Assembly: GCA_019414345.1 (NCBI GenBank)
Contig: DXMF01000037.1
Coordinates: 102,592 to 137,668 of the forward strand
Direction of reading: 5' to 3'
Source of the DNA: Collinsella sp.
GTDB taxonomy: Bacteria > Actinomycetota > Coriobacteriia > Coriobacteriales > Coriobacteriaceae
Length of the DNA stretch: 35,077 nucleotides
Both the position numbers and the translations under genes were made by a program. The notes below the pieces were generated by a model that saw only the letters and a program-made list of their open reading frames with translations, was not told where the DNA came from and made no database searches. Below, piece after piece: positions 1-8,910 of the stretch (position 1 is the stretch's first letter; every line of letters begins with the position of its first letter).

Positions 1-2102
1 ATGAAGAGGCCCTGTCGGTACCCGTCGTCGCGCATCCGCACCTGAGCATTCTGCGCCAGAAGGAGACTGACGCCGCCGTGACCACGGTCATGGGTGGCGA
101 TGCCGACCCGGTTTTGGATGACGACGAGGACGATGACCCGTTTGTCGACGTGTCCGAGGCCGTGGAGGCCGAGCGCGCCAAGACCACGCTGCTGCCGCGC
201 CGCCATGCCAAGAAGCGCAAGGACGCGCCCAGGCTCAACACGAGCGAGCCTGACCCCTCTTGGTCCGATAGTGAGATTGAGCTCACCGAGGGCGATGACG
301 AGGATGACGAGGCTCCGCTCGAGACCGCCAAGACCACCTTGCTGCCGCGCCGCCGCGCCAAGGCAGGACAGGTCACCGGACAGTTTTCGATGGAAGACGA
401 CCCGGACAAGGCTGACGAGTCAGAGCCGCCGTTTGCCGTGAATCCCGTTTCGGCAGCTCCGCAGATCCCCGACTTCCTAAAGCATCCCAAGGTTGCCGAT
501 GCCTCCTCCCCCACGGCTTCCGCTGCTCCTGTTGCAGCCACCGATGGGGGAGCGGACGGTACCAATGCCGATGCCGAGGGCGACCAAGAGGACGGCCTCA
601 AGCTCCCGCCGCTCGAAATCCTGCATGCCAACCCGCAGTCGGCGTCCTCCGCGTCTTCTGACAAGGAGCTGGAACAGACTGCCGAGTCGCTGCAGTCCAC
701 CTTGCTTGAGTTTGGCCGTAGCGCCCGCGTCGTCGGCTGGATTGCCGGCCCCACGGTCACGACCTTTAAGCTGCAGCCCGGTGAGGGCGAGCGCGTGAGT
801 AAGATCTCGAGCCTCGAGGACGATATCGCGCTTTCGCTTGCCGCCCAGTCGGTGCGCATTTTTGCGCCGATTCCCGGCACCTCGCTTGTGGGTATCGAGA
901 TCCCCAATCGCAAGCGTCAGAACGTCAACCTGGGCGACGTGCTTCCCTATGTGAAGGGCGGTCCGCTCGAGCTTGCCATCGGTCGCGATGCCGAGGGCAC
1001 GCCGGTTGTCGCCGACCTCGCCAAGATGCCCCATCTGCTGATCGCCGGCACCACCGGTTCGGGTAAGTCGGTCATGATCAACTCCATCATCACGACCTTG
1101 CTCATGCGCGCCCTTCCCGAGGACGTTCGCCTTATCATGGTCGACCCCAAGCGCGTCGAGCTTGCGGGCTATAACGGCCTGCCGCATCTCTATGTGCCCG
1201 TGGTGACCGAGCCCAAGCAGGCTGCCAGTGCGCTGCAGTGGGCCGTGTCCGAGATGGAGCGTCGCCTGAAGGTCTTCGAGCGCCTCAACGTTCGCAAGAT
1301 TTCGACCTATAACGAAAAGCAGGCTGCCGGCGAGTTCGAGCATTACGATAACCCGCCGCAAAAGATGCCCTATCTGGTCATCATCATCGACGAGCTTTCG
1401 GACCTGATGATGGTAGCCGGCAAGGATGTCGAGGCCTCGATCGTCCGTATCGCCCAGCTGGGCCGTGCCGCCGGTATTCACCTTATCGTGGCTACGCAGC
1501 GCCCCAGCTCCAACGTGGTGACGGGCCTTATCAAGGCCAACATCACCAATCGTATTGCCTTTAACGTGGCTACGGGCATCGATTCCCGCGTCATTATCGA
1601 CCAGATGGGCGCCGAAAAGCTTACTGGTTTGGGCGACATGCTGTTCTCCAAAGTCGACTGGGGTAAGCCCCGCCGTATCCAGGGCTGCTTTGTTTCGGAC
1701 GACGAGATCAACGAGATCGTCGAGTTCGTTAAGTCGCAAAGCGAGCCCGACTATCACGAGGAGATTCTGTCTGCCGTGGCGCCCGCTTCCATGTCCATGG
1801 CTGGTGGCGGCATTGTTCGCACGGGCGTTGCCGAACCGCAAGATGACGACCCGCTTATCTGGGAGGCCGCCCATATTGTGGTGGAATCGCAGCTGGGCTC
1901 CACATCTGGGCTGCAACGCCGCCTCAAGGTTGGCTATGCGCGCGCCGGGCGTATTATGGACATGCTGGAAGAAAAGGGTGTCGTCGGCCCGCCCGATGGT
2001 TCCAAGCCGCGCGAGGTCCTGCTGGACGAGGAGGGGCTCGCCGCGTTGGAGTCTGTCGACGCCGAGATGGCACGTGAAGATCGTGAGTTTGGAGGATTCT
2101 GA
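1..2102 (+). CDS. ftsK: DNA translocase FtsK/SpoIIIE, 5'-partial
   Basis: This is the motor and DNA-sorting part of the FtsK/SpoIIIE translocase, which pumps chromosome ends through the closing septum. The frame is open from base 3 to the left edge with no stop, and the membrane segments expected at the N-terminus are absent, so the gene starts before the window. The GTG at 78 is only an internal codon or a weak alternative start. Visible in order are an acidic disordered linker (to about base 650), the alpha/beta motor with Walker A GTTGSGKS near 1048-1071 and Walker B VIIIDELSD near 1378-1400, and the C-terminal gamma winged helix near 1850-2030 with the family-typical STSGLQRR. The linker holds the motif AKTTLLPRR twice (177-212 and 327-362). 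The stop overlaps the next start by one base (TGATG), which suggests coupling to the RodZ-like gene. Confidence 0.96.
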   Translation, partial: EEALSVPVVAHPHLSILRQKETDAAVTTVMGGDADPVLDDDEDDDPFVDVSEAVEAERAKTTLLPRRHAKKRKDAPRLNTSEPDPSWSDSEIELTEGDDEDDEAPLETAKTTLLPRRRAKAGQVTGQFSMEDDPDKADESEPPFAVNPVSAAPQIPDFLKHPKVADASSPTASAAPVAATDGGADGTNADAEGDQEDGLKLPPLEILHANPQSASSASSDKELEQTAESLQSTLLEFGRSARVVGWIAGPTVTTFKLQPGEGERVSKISSLEDDIALSLAAQSVRIFAPIPGTSLVGIEIPNRKRQNVNLGDVLPYVKGGPLELAIGRDAEGTPVVADLAKMPHLLIAGTTGSGKSVMINSIITTLLMRALPEDVRLIMVDPKRVELAGYNGLPHLYVPVVTEPKQAASALQWAVSEMERRLKVFERLNVRKISTYNEKQAAGEFEHYDNPPQKMPYLVIIIDELSDLMMVAGKDVEASIVRIAQLGRAAGIHLIVATQRPSSNVVTGLIKANITNRIAFNVATGIDSRVIIDQMGAEKLTGLGDMLFSKVDWGKPRRIQGCFVSDDEINEIVEFVKSQSEPDYHEEILSAVAPASMSMAGGGIVRTGVAEPQDDDPLIWEAAHIVVESQLGSTSGLQRRLKVGYARAGRIMDMLEEKGVVGPPDGSKPREVLLDEEGLAALESVDAEMAREDREFGGF

Positions 2103-3616
2103 TGGCTGCACGCTTTGGTGACATGCTGCTCGAGCAGCGTCGCCGGATGGGCCTTTCCATCCAGCAGGTCGCCAACACCATCAAAATCAGGCCGCAGATC
2201 ATCGAGTTTTTCGAGACCGGTAACTTTGCATCGATGCCTCCGCGCGGCTATGCGCAGGGCATGATTTCGAGCTATGCTCGCTTTTTGGGGCTTAACCCGC
2301 GCGAGGTCGTCAACGCTTATTTTGATGACCTCATGGCATATGAACGCGAGACCTCGCAGCAGGGCGGTCGTTTTCAGGATGCTGCCGGCTACGTTAACTC
2401 GCGTTCGTCGGTCGATAACGGACGCTTTCTGATGGTTCAGGGTGGTCGCTCGACGCGGTACGGCCAGCGCCCTCCGCAGGCGGGCTATATCACCGAGACG
2501 GGCTCCAGCGAGGAGATTCGTTCTCAGCGAGATCGCTTTCGCAGTACGCCCATGCCGGATGATCGTGCGCTTCCCGCCGCTCGCGGGTTGAGTCGCGATC
2601 CCCGCGCCGGTTACGGCGACGGTGGCTACTCCGGTCGTGGTTATCGCGGAGTTTCTGCCGGGCGTTCCCACGGTGGATATGCCGACGCCGATACCACGCA
2701 GGTGACGCCGCGCCTCCGTTCTCAATCGCAGCCTTACGGGCAACGCTCTTCGGCGCCTCGCTCTGGCCAGCGTGGCTATCAGAACCGTGGCGAGCTTGCG
2801 CCGCGTTCGGGTCAGCGCGGCTCGCAGAGCCAAGGCGGATATCGTGGTCGTCCCGATAGCAGTCGCGGCCGTATGCCGCAGGTAAACGGTCGCGGTGGCT
2901 CTAATCGCGGACGCGGCGGTGGACGTGCCCCCCAGAACAATGGACTCGATCCGCGCATCATCTACGCCGGCATCGGTGCCGTGGCGCTTTTGTTGATTCT
3001 GCTCATCGTGGTCCTCCTGCGTGGCTGCGGCTCTTCTGCACCCGAGTCGACGCCCGAGACGCCCGCGGCCACCAAGACGACGACCAAGAAGTCTTCCAAG
3101 ACGACCGAATCTGTTGACGAGGATGAAGGCATCGACGAGGCGACGGATTCTGCCGATTCCGATGCCGCCAAGGCGAACGCGAAAAAGAAAGAGGACGAGG
3201 TTATCAAGGTCAAGGTCTCCGTTGCCAAGGGCAAGACCGCCTGGATCGAGGTCAAGGTCGACGGTAAATCGGTCTTTGGCGCCCAGGCAACCGGTCCCTT
3301 TGAGCAGGAGTACACGCCCGAGTCCTCGATCGAGATCACCACGTCCAAGCCCTCCGATGTCACGGTTACCAAGAACGGTGAAAAGGTTCGCTACGACACC
3401 AAGACATCGGGTGTGGCGCGCGTGACCATTACCGTTCCCAAGAAGGAGACCACTGACTCCGAAGACGGTGAGAGTGCCGACGGCACCGATACCGCCGACG
3501 GCACCGACGCCCAGTCTACCGACGGCACCGACGCCCAATCTACCGACGGTACCGACACGGCATCCGACGGCCAGACTGCAAACGATTCAGATGACTATTC
3601 GTACGACAGCTACTAA
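2102..3616 (+). CDS. RodZ-like helix-turn-helix membrane protein
   Basis: A 504-residue bitopic protein with RodZ architecture. It has an N-terminal Xre-type HTH_25 domain (residues about 5-75, with the family-typical PRGYAQGMISSYARFLGL), then a long Arg/Gly/Ser/Gln-rich low-complexity cytoplasmic linker (about 90-275). A single membrane segment follows (about 284-306, IIYAGIGAVALLLILLIVVL), then an acidic Ser/Thr-rich stretch and a C-terminal DUF4115-like beta domain (about 360-445). RodZ proteins link MreB-type cytoskeletons to the wall machinery; some actinobacterial members are tied to division instead. The tail consists of DGTDAQST repeats encoded by a 24 bp tandem repeat. The start overlaps the ftsK stop. 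The domain layout is clear; the precise cellular role is inferred. Confidence 0.85.
   Translation: MAARFGDMLLEQRRRMGLSIQQVANTIKIRPQIIEFFETGNFASMPPRGYAQGMISSYARFLGLNPREVVNAYFDDLMAYERETSQQGGRFQDAAGYVNSRSSVDNGRFLMVQGGRSTRYGQRPPQAGYITETGSSEEIRSQRDRFRSTPMPDDRALPAARGLSRDPRAGYGDGGYSGRGYRGVSAGRSHGGYADADTTQVTPRLRSQSQPYGQRSSAPRSGQRGYQNRGELAPRSGQRGSQSQGGYRGRPDSSRGRMPQVNGRGGSNRGRGGGRAPQNNGLDPRIIYAGIGAVALLLILLIVVLLRGCGSSAPESTPETPAATKTTTKKSSKTTESVDEDEGIDEATDSADSDAAKANAKKKEDEVIKVKVSVAKGKTAWIEVKVDGKSVFGAQATGPFEQEYTPESSIEITTSKPSDVTVTKNGEKVRYDTKTSGVARVTITVPKKETTDSEDGESADGTDTADGTDAQSTDGTDAQSTDGTDTASDGQTANDSDDYSYDSY
3497..3559 (+). repeat. 24 bp tandem repeat in RodZ-like tail
   Basis: Two units of 24 bp (3497-3520 and 3521-3544) differ by one base, and a partial third unit runs to about 3559. 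Each unit encodes the eight residues DGTDAQST. Because the unit is a multiple of three, copy-number change would keep the frame and alter only the length of the extracellular tail. Confidence 0.85.
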
Positions 3617-3642
3617 GGCTCCCCGTACCGAAAGGAAGAACC

Positions 3643-4140
3643 ATGGCTAAAGATTCCAGCTTCGACGTTGTGTCCGAGGTCAATATGCAGGAGGTCGATA
3701 ACGCCTTCCAACAGACCACCCGCGAGATCTCTCAGCGCTATGACCTCAAGGACTCCGGCGCCACCATCGAGCTTTCGAAGGGCGACAAGCTCTTTACGAT
3801 CAATGCCCCGGCCGATTTTGTCTCCAAGCAGATCATTGACGTGCTGAGCTCTAAGCTCATCAAGCGCGGCATCGATCTTAAGGCTGTCTCTTGGGACGCG
3901 TCGCAGGCGGCTTCGGGCGGTACCGTGCGCGTGCTCGGCCATATCGTCGAGGGCATTGACCAGGCGACCGCCAAGAAGATCAATAAGGACATCAAGGATC
4001 AAAAGCTCAAGGTCAAGGTGACCATCGAGGCCGATAAACTGCGCGTTACCTCGGCCTCTAAGGATGCGCTTCAGACGGTGATCCAGTTCCTGCGCGACCA
4101 GGACTACGGCCAGCCGCTGCAGTTCACCAACTACCGCTAA
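3643..4140 (+). CDS. YajQ family nucleotide-binding protein
   Basis: 165 residues, full length for the YajQ/UPF0234 family. The N-terminus carries the family signature SFDVVSEVNMQEVDNA followed by REISQRYDLKDS, and the protein ends in the typical QFTNYR. Members fold as two ferredoxin-like halves; some bind cyclic di-GMP or nucleic acid, but a function in this organism cannot be read from sequence. The start is set by AAGGAAG upstream of ATG 3643. It lies 26 bp after the RodZ-like gene and 27 bp before rimO, so it is probably co-transcribed. Confidence 0.93.
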   Translation: MAKDSSFDVVSEVNMQEVDNAFQQTTREISQRYDLKDSGATIELSKGDKLFTINAPADFVSKQIIDVLSSKLIKRGIDLKAVSWDASQAASGGTVRVLGHIVEGIDQATAKKINKDIKDQKLKVKVTIEADKLRVTSASKDALQTVIQFLRDQDYGQPLQFTNYR

Positions 4141-4167
4141 TAACATTCGAAAGGACCGCTCTCCAAC

Positions 4168-5517
4168 ATGGATACACCTTTGGGCTCCGTGCTCTACATC
4201 ACCCTCGGGTGCGCTAAGAACGAGGTTGACACCGACCGCATGCGTTCTCTTTTGACCGCTGCGGGCTACGAGGAGGCATTCGACCCGCAGGATGCCGATA
4301 TCGCCATCGTCAATACATGCTCGTTCCTCGCCTCCGCAACGTCCGAGAGCATCGAGACCACGCTCGAGCTCGCCAATGAGGTGCAGGACGGCGTTCGCGC
4401 CTGCCCCATCGTCATGTGCGGCTGTGTGCCGTCGCGCTATGGCGATGACCTGCCTGACGAGCTGCCTGAGGTCGCTGCCTTTGTGAAGGCCGACGAGGAG
4501 GACGGCATCGTGGCGGTCATCGATGGCGTGCTGGGTTTCGAACGTGAGATCGCGGCCTATATCCCGCAGGTCAAGCGTACCGTCGAGGGCGCTGTTGCCT
4601 ACGTCAAGATTTCCGATGGCTGCAATCGTTTTTGCAGCTTCTGCATGATCCCCTACATTCGCGGTCGCTATCATTCGCGCAATGCCGAGAGCATTATCTC
4701 CGAGGTGCGCGACCTGGTTGCCGGCGGTGTGCGCGAGATCGTGCTGATCGGCCAGGACACGGGCATTTGGGGCACCGACTTTGCCGACGAGGACTTCGCC
4801 GAGGGCTCGCCGCGCAATCTGGCGCAGCTGCTGCGTGCCGTCGCCGAGGCTGTGCGCCCGCATAACGTCTGGGTCCGCGTGCTCTATCTGCAGCCCGAGG
4901 GCATGACCGACGAGCTTATCGAGACGATTCGCGATACGCCCGAGGTACTGCCCTATATCGATATCCCCGTACAGCACTGCGATGCGCGCATCCTCAAGGC
5001 CATGCGTCGCTCCGGTTCGCGCCAGGAGCTCGAGGATCTGTTCCGCGACCTTCGCGAGCGCATCCCCGGTATTGTGATTCGCTCCACGGCCATGGTCGGC
5101 TTCCCGACCGAGACCGACGACGAGTTTCGCGATCTTATCGACTTTATGGACACCGTCGGCTTTGACTACACGAGCGTCTTTGCCTACTCGCGTGAGGAGG
5201 GCAGCCTGGCCGCCAAGATGGAGGGCCAGGTCGATGAGGAGGTCAAGCTCGAGCGTGCCCAGGAGGCCATGGATCTGGCCGAGTCGCTCGGTTTTGCCGC
5301 CACGGCGGCCCATGTGGGCGAGCGCGCACAGGTGATCGTCGATGGCATCGAAGAGACTGAGGACGGCGCCGAGCTGATCGGTCACGCCTGGTTCCAGGCG
5401 CCCGATTCCGATGGCGCGGTGCATCTGGACGCCAGCGAGGCGTCCGTGGGCGATATTCTGACCGTCGAGTTTACCGATAGCTTCTGCTATGAGCTTATCG
5501 GTCATGTTGTGGAGTAG
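4168..5517 (+). CDS. rimO: Ribosomal protein S12 methylthiotransferase RimO
   Basis: Radical SAM enzyme that adds a methylthio group to the conserved aspartate of ribosomal protein S12. The UPF0004 domain (residues 9-130) has the three cluster-binding cysteines C15, C51 and one of C84/C86. The radical SAM core has CxxxCxxC at C152, C156 and C159 within GCNRFCSFCMIPYIRGR. A TRAM RNA-binding domain fills the last 70 residues. The spelling SLGCAKNEVDTDRM-like at 12-25 and PYIRGR favour RimO over MiaB; a true MiaB lies at 12172. Length (449) is normal. It is followed after 9 bp by pgsA. Confidence 0.95.
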   Translation: MDTPLGSVLYITLGCAKNEVDTDRMRSLLTAAGYEEAFDPQDADIAIVNTCSFLASATSESIETTLELANEVQDGVRACPIVMCGCVPSRYGDDLPDELPEVAAFVKADEEDGIVAVIDGVLGFEREIAAYIPQVKRTVEGAVAYVKISDGCNRFCSFCMIPYIRGRYHSRNAESIISEVRDLVAGGVREIVLIGQDTGIWGTDFADEDFAEGSPRNLAQLLRAVAEAVRPHNVWVRVLYLQPEGMTDELIETIRDTPEVLPYIDIPVQHCDARILKAMRRSGSRQELEDLFRDLRERIPGIVIRSTAMVGFPTETDDEFRDLIDFMDTVGFDYTSVFAYSREEGSLAAKMEGQVDEEVKLERAQEAMDLAESLGFAATAAHVGERAQVIVDGIEETEDGAELIGHAWFQAPDSDGAVHLDASEASVGDILTVEFTDSFCYELIGHVVE

Positions 5518-5526
5518 GAGAGCGTC

Positions 5527-6165
5527 GTGGCAAACGAGAGCAATAAGGAACTGACGAGTGTTTGGACGCCCGCCAACATCGTGACGTGCGTTCGCATCGT
5601 CTTTATCCCGGTGTTCATGATCGTCTCGGCCCTGTCTCACGCATGCGTTGCCGGTACGGACTGGAGCACCTTCGACGGCCCGCTCGCCGCCGCTGCCTTC
5701 ATTTTGTATGTGATCCTGTCGTGCACCGATAAGGTCGACGGCTATCTGGCGCGCTCGCGCAACGAGATCACCGATTTCGGCAAGTTCTTGGACCCCATCG
5801 CCGACAAGCTGCTGGTGTTCTCGGCCCTGCTGCTGTTCCTGGATTTTGGCGCGGTGACCGTGTGGTCCGTGTTCATTATCCTGTTTCGTGAGCTGTTGGT
5901 GAGCGCCCTTCGTATGGTCGCAAGTGCTGCCGGTGTGGTCGTTGCCGCCGATAAGCTCGGCAAGTACAAGACGGCGACCACGATGGTCTCCATCTGCGGC
6001 TATCTGTGCGTCTTTGCGATGGCCGGTCTTCAGCTGGGGCCGGTGTCGCTGCTGCTCGGTGTCTATTCGGTGTCGCGCTTCCTGTACGTCATCGCCGTGA
6101 TTTTGACCATTGTCTCGGGTGCCCAGTACTTCTGGAACTGCCGTAAGATCGTCTTTTCGGTCTAG
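5527..6165 (+). CDS. pgsA: CDP-diacylglycerol-glycerol-3-phosphate 3-phosphatidyltransferase
   Basis: Membrane enzyme that forms phosphatidylglycerol phosphate from CDP-diacylglycerol and glycerol 3-phosphate. The CDP-alcohol phosphatidyltransferase motif is complete: D68, D71-G72, A75-R76, G85, D89 and D93. About five to six hydrophobic segments surround it, and the length (212) is typical. GTG start at 5527, 9 bp after the rimO stop, with a GGAGAG ribosome site inside the gap. Position between rimO and cinA is the usual actinobacterial one and supports the pgsA assignment. A second member of the family is at 26449-27153. Confidence 0.9.
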   Translation: MANESNKELTSVWTPANIVTCVRIVFIPVFMIVSALSHACVAGTDWSTFDGPLAAAAFILYVILSCTDKVDGYLARSRNEITDFGKFLDPIADKLLVFSALLLFLDFGAVTVWSVFIILFRELLVSALRMVASAAGVVVAADKLGKYKTATTMVSICGYLCVFAMAGLQLGPVSLLLGVYSVSRFLYVIAVILTIVSGAQYFWNCRKIVFSV

Positions 6166-6171
6166 GTCCTG

Positions 6172-6708
6172 GTGGGTATGACGGAGTCTTATTTGCAGAT
6201 CGCCGCAAACAACGAGGACTTGGCGCGCGATCTTGTCGAGCACGCGAGTGCCCGTGGTGTGACGGTGTCGACGGCGGAGTCGCTGACGGCGGGCATGATC
6301 GCCTCGACGATTGCCGATATCCCGGGTGCCTCGGCGGTGCTTCGTGGCGGTGCGGTGACCTACTGCGATGAGATCAAACATCGCGTGCTCGGCGTCGAGC
6401 AGGAAACGCTCGATCGGTTTAGTGCCGTGTCGCATCAGACGGCGCGCGAGATGGCCGCGGGCTCGCTTGAACTCTATCAGAGCGATATTGCCGTAAGCGC
6501 AACGGGCTACGCTGGGCCCGGTGGCGGCACCGAGCAAGACCCTGCCGGCACGTTCTATATTGGCTGGGCGTATCGTGCGGCCGATGGGGGAGCGCCGGTT
6601 GTCGAGTCTGCACGTTGCCATTATGAGGGCGATCGGTCGTGCGTTCGGGCCTATGCGGTCGCGGAGGCTTTGGAGTGCATTGTCCGCGTGCTCAATTCTA
6701 TGGAATAG
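6172..6708 (+). CDS. CinA C-terminal domain protein (NMN amidohydrolase-type)
   Basis: A 178-residue protein made only of the CinA C-terminal domain, the PncC-type nicotinamide mononucleotide deamidase that recycles NMN. Visible family features are STAESLTAGMIASTIADIPGAS near residues 33-54, the VTYCDEIKH stretch, and SATGYAGPGGGT near 107-119. The N-terminal molybdopterin-binding domain of full-length CinA is absent, as in E. coli YgaD/PncC. Start may be GTG 6172 or ATG 6178. It follows pgsA by 6 bp and is closed by a terminator at 6716-6739. The pairing with recA immediately downstream is classical. Confidence 0.9.
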   Translation: MGMTESYLQIAANNEDLARDLVEHASARGVTVSTAESLTAGMIASTIADIPGASAVLRGGAVTYCDEIKHRVLGVEQETLDRFSAVSHQTAREMAAGSLELYQSDIAVSATGYAGPGGGTEQDPAGTFYIGWAYRAADGGAPVVESARCHYEGDRSCVRAYAVAEALECIVRVLNSME

Positions 6709-6715
6709 ACGTGGT

Positions 6716-6739
6716 TTAAGGGGCCTTAGGGCCCCTTAA
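6716..6739 (+). terminator. Terminator-like hairpin after cinA
   Basis: Perfect 10 bp stem TTAAGGGGCC (6716-6725) paired with GGCCCCTTAA (6730-6739) around a 4-base loop, starting 8 bp after the cinA-like stop. The downstream T run is short, so the strength is uncertain. It separates the ftsK-cinA run from recA. Confidence 0.75.
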
Positions 6740-6965
6740 TTGTGGAGATAGGGACCTTTGACGGTATTGGTGTTTGCGCTGGTATATGGCCTAAATTTGT
6801 TCGAGCGGTCGTATTTGTGATTGGCACGGTCAAGCGTTTGGTCGGTGATTGGTCGGCGTTTGGTCGGGTTTTGGAATGTACGGGTGCATATGATGAATCT
6901 GAACGGTTGACCACGAACAGCCGTTCGTTTATTATCGTTTCAGGTTGTTAAGAGGAGGGCTATTC
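6740..6965 (+). promoter_or_regulatory. recA upstream region with perfect SOS box
   Basis: Non-coding region of 226 bp. CGAACAGCCGTTCG at 6914-6927 is a perfect match to the Gram-positive/actinobacterial LexA box CGAAC-N4-GTTCG, 38 bp before the recA start, so LexA repression of recA is expected. A possible -10 element TATGAT lies at 6889-6894, without a clear -35. A 12 bp direct repeat GCGTTTGGTCGG occurs at 6834-6845 and 6856-6867; its role is unknown. The ribosome site AGAGGAGG is at 6951-6958. Confidence 0.85.
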
Positions 6966-8114
6966 ATGGCCAAGAATTCAGGTCCCGTACGTACCGTTCA
7001 TGCACGCACGACGGGTAAAGAGCGCGATGAGATGATCGCCACCACCAAGGCCGAGATCGAGAAGAAGTTCGGCCAGGGCTCTATCATGAGGTATGGCGAC
7101 GGCGGTCCCGAGCTCGAGGTCGAGGCTATTCCGACGGGCTCTCTGGCGCTCGATGCCGCCTTGGGTATCGGCGGCGTGCCGCGCGGCCGTATCGTCGAGA
7201 TTTATGGCCCCGAGTCCTCCGGTAAGACGACGCTTTCGCTCGAGATCCTTGCAGAAGCACAGGCCATGGGCGGCGTCGTTGCATTTATCGATGCCGAGCA
7301 CGCGCTTGATCCCACCTATGCCGCGCGCATCGGTGTTGATATCGATGAGGTCCTCATTTCCCAGCCCGATACGGGCGAGCAGGCGCTCGAGATCGTCGAT
7401 ATGCTTGTGCGCTCCGGTGCCATCGACGCCATCGTCGTCGACTCTGTTGCCGCCTTGACTCCGCGTGCCGAGATCGAGGGCGAGATCGGTGACACGACAG
7501 TGGGTCTGCAGGCTCGCTTGATGAGCCAGGCGCTCCGCAAGCTCGCTGGCTCGCTTGCCAAGTCCAACACGACCTGCATCTTCATTAACCAGTTGCGCGA
7601 GAAGATCGGCGTCATGTTTGGCAACCCCGAGACCACCACGGGCGGACGCGCGCTCAAGTTCTTCTCTTCCGTGCGAATCGATATTCGCAAAATCGATACC
7701 ATCAAGCTCAAGGACGAGGTTATCGGCAATCGCGTGCGTGCCAAGGTCGTTAAGAACAAGGTGGCCGCTCCGTTCCGCTCGGCTGAGTTTGACATCATGT
7801 ACGGCACCGGCATCTCCAAAGAGGGCTCGATTCTGGATATGGCCGTCGAGTGCGGCATTTGCAAAAAGATGGGGTCCTGGTTTGCCTATGGCGAGGACAA
7901 GCTCGGCAATGGTCGCGAGGCCGCCAAGACGTTCCTGCGCGAACACCCCGATTGCGCCGACGAGATCGAGCACAAGGTTCGCCTTGCCTGCGGTCTTGAG
8001 TATGACGACGATGCCCCCTCTGAGGTTGAGTTGACCGATCAGCCCGCCCCCGAGGAGTTTGATGAGCTGTACGCCATCGATGGCTCCGCGATGCTCGACG
8101 ATGACGACGAGTAG
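6966..8114 (+). CDS. recA: Recombinase RecA
   Basis: RecA forms ATP-dependent filaments on single-stranded DNA, drives homologous pairing and triggers LexA self-cleavage. The ATG at 6966 is chosen over the upstream TTG at 6945 because AGAGGAGG sits 7 bases before it; this gives 382 residues. Walker A GPESSGKTT is at residues 81-89, Walker B VIVVDSVAAL follows, and the L2 region carries GNPETTTGGRALKF. The C-terminus is acidic, as is usual. The perfect SOS box upstream and recX 11 bp downstream fit the standard SOS arrangement. Confidence 0.98.
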   Translation: MAKNSGPVRTVHARTTGKERDEMIATTKAEIEKKFGQGSIMRYGDGGPELEVEAIPTGSLALDAALGIGGVPRGRIVEIYGPESSGKTTLSLEILAEAQAMGGVVAFIDAEHALDPTYAARIGVDIDEVLISQPDTGEQALEIVDMLVRSGAIDAIVVDSVAALTPRAEIEGEIGDTTVGLQARLMSQALRKLAGSLAKSNTTCIFINQLREKIGVMFGNPETTTGGRALKFFSSVRIDIRKIDTIKLKDEVIGNRVRAKVVKNKVAAPFRSAEFDIMYGTGISKEGSILDMAVECGICKKMGSWFAYGEDKLGNGREAAKTFLREHPDCADEIEHKVRLACGLEYDDDAPSEVELTDQPAPEEFDELYAIDGSAMLDDDDE

Positions 8115-8125
8115 CGGATGCCGAC

Positions 8126-8818
8126 ATGTCGTATACGGTGACCGAGGCCACGGTCGTCTTTCCCGATAAGAAAGCGGCCTCCTCGTTCTCGAGCGGTTAT
8201 GCGTCTAAAAAGCCCTGTGCGCATATCGATTGCGATCTTGAGGGCGGTTACGAACGTTCCATTTGGATTCCCGTGCGCGTGGCGCGCCTGTACGTTAAGA
8301 ACCGCCCCGATCTTCCCTGTGATTGGGATGACTTTCACGAGGCGGTGCAGCTTATCGAACGAAAATGTGCGCTTACCATGGTGACCGAGATGCTTTCGCG
8401 CCGCGATCATGCCACGGGCGAGGTGCGCGATAAGTTGGCGCGCTATGGCTTTCGACAGCCCGCGATCGATTTTGCGGTTGCTCGAGCGACCGAGTATCGG
8501 TTTTTGGACGAGAACCGTTTTTGCTCGTACTTTATCGAAGAGCGCAAACGTCGCGGCTGGGGACAGCGCAAGATCGAGGTTGAGCTCAAGCGTCGTCATG
8601 TCGTGCTTGACGATATCCCCGGGTATCCCGAGGCTTATTTTGCCGTTGATGATGACATGGCCCGCGCTTCGGCCTTGCTCGCTAAACGTCGCGTTCCCGA
8701 GGTGCGCGCATTCGAAAAGCTCGTCAGGTTTTTGATGGGTAAAGGTTTTTCGTATCACATCGCCGCCGATGCCGTTAAGGCACGTCTCGATGCCTTAAGC
8801 GAGGAGTGTGCCGTGTAA
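8126..8818 (+). CDS. recX: RecA regulatory protein RecX
   Basis: RecX binds RecA filaments and limits their extension. The protein has 230 residues with an N-terminal extension of about 75, then the three-helix RecX repeats: the segment around ALTMVTEMLSRRDHATGEVRDKL (about 83-105), a second around NRFCSYFIEERKRRGWG (about 130-146), and a C-terminal repeat around VRAFEKLVRFLMGKGF. It starts 11 bp after recA and is presumably co-expressed from the SOS-controlled promoter. Confidence 0.93.
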   Translation: MSYTVTEATVVFPDKKAASSFSSGYASKKPCAHIDCDLEGGYERSIWIPVRVARLYVKNRPDLPCDWDDFHEAVQLIERKCALTMVTEMLSRRDHATGEVRDKLARYGFRQPAIDFAVARATEYRFLDENRFCSYFIEERKRRGWGQRKIEVELKRRHVVLDDIPGYPEAYFAVDDDMARASALLAKRRVPEVRAFEKLVRFLMGKGFSYHIAADAVKARLDALSEECAV

Positions 8819-8823
8819 GCATA

Positions 8824-8875
8824 GCACCCGTTACGCCCCTGCCGTTCACCGCTCGATTGGCGCCGTGCCGGGTGC
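8824..8875 (+). terminator. Possible recX terminator, long-loop inverted repeat
   Basis: GCACCCG (8824-8830) pairs perfectly with CGGGTGC (8869-8875), starting 5 bp after the recX stop and followed by GTTTATTT. The 38-base loop is long, so the call is weak; it could form a branched structure. Confidence 0.3.
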
Positions 8876-8881
8876 GTTTAT

Positions 8882-8910
8882 TTGACAGTTGTTGCGGTTC
8901 AACGTAGGAT
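8882..8910 (+). promoter_or_regulatory. Promoter for rny transcription unit
   Basis: TTGACA at 8882-8887 is a perfect -35. Seventeen bases later, TAGGAT at 8905-8910 is a good actinobacterial -10. Transcription would begin near 8917 and leave a leader of about 160 bases before the rny start. Confidence 0.7.

Noticed and set aside
477..2111. Long open frames antisense to ftsK and to other core genes
   Set aside because: They mirror a well-supported gene, lack ribosome sites and have repetitive, His/Arg/Gly-rich translations typical of antisense frames in G+C-rich DNA.
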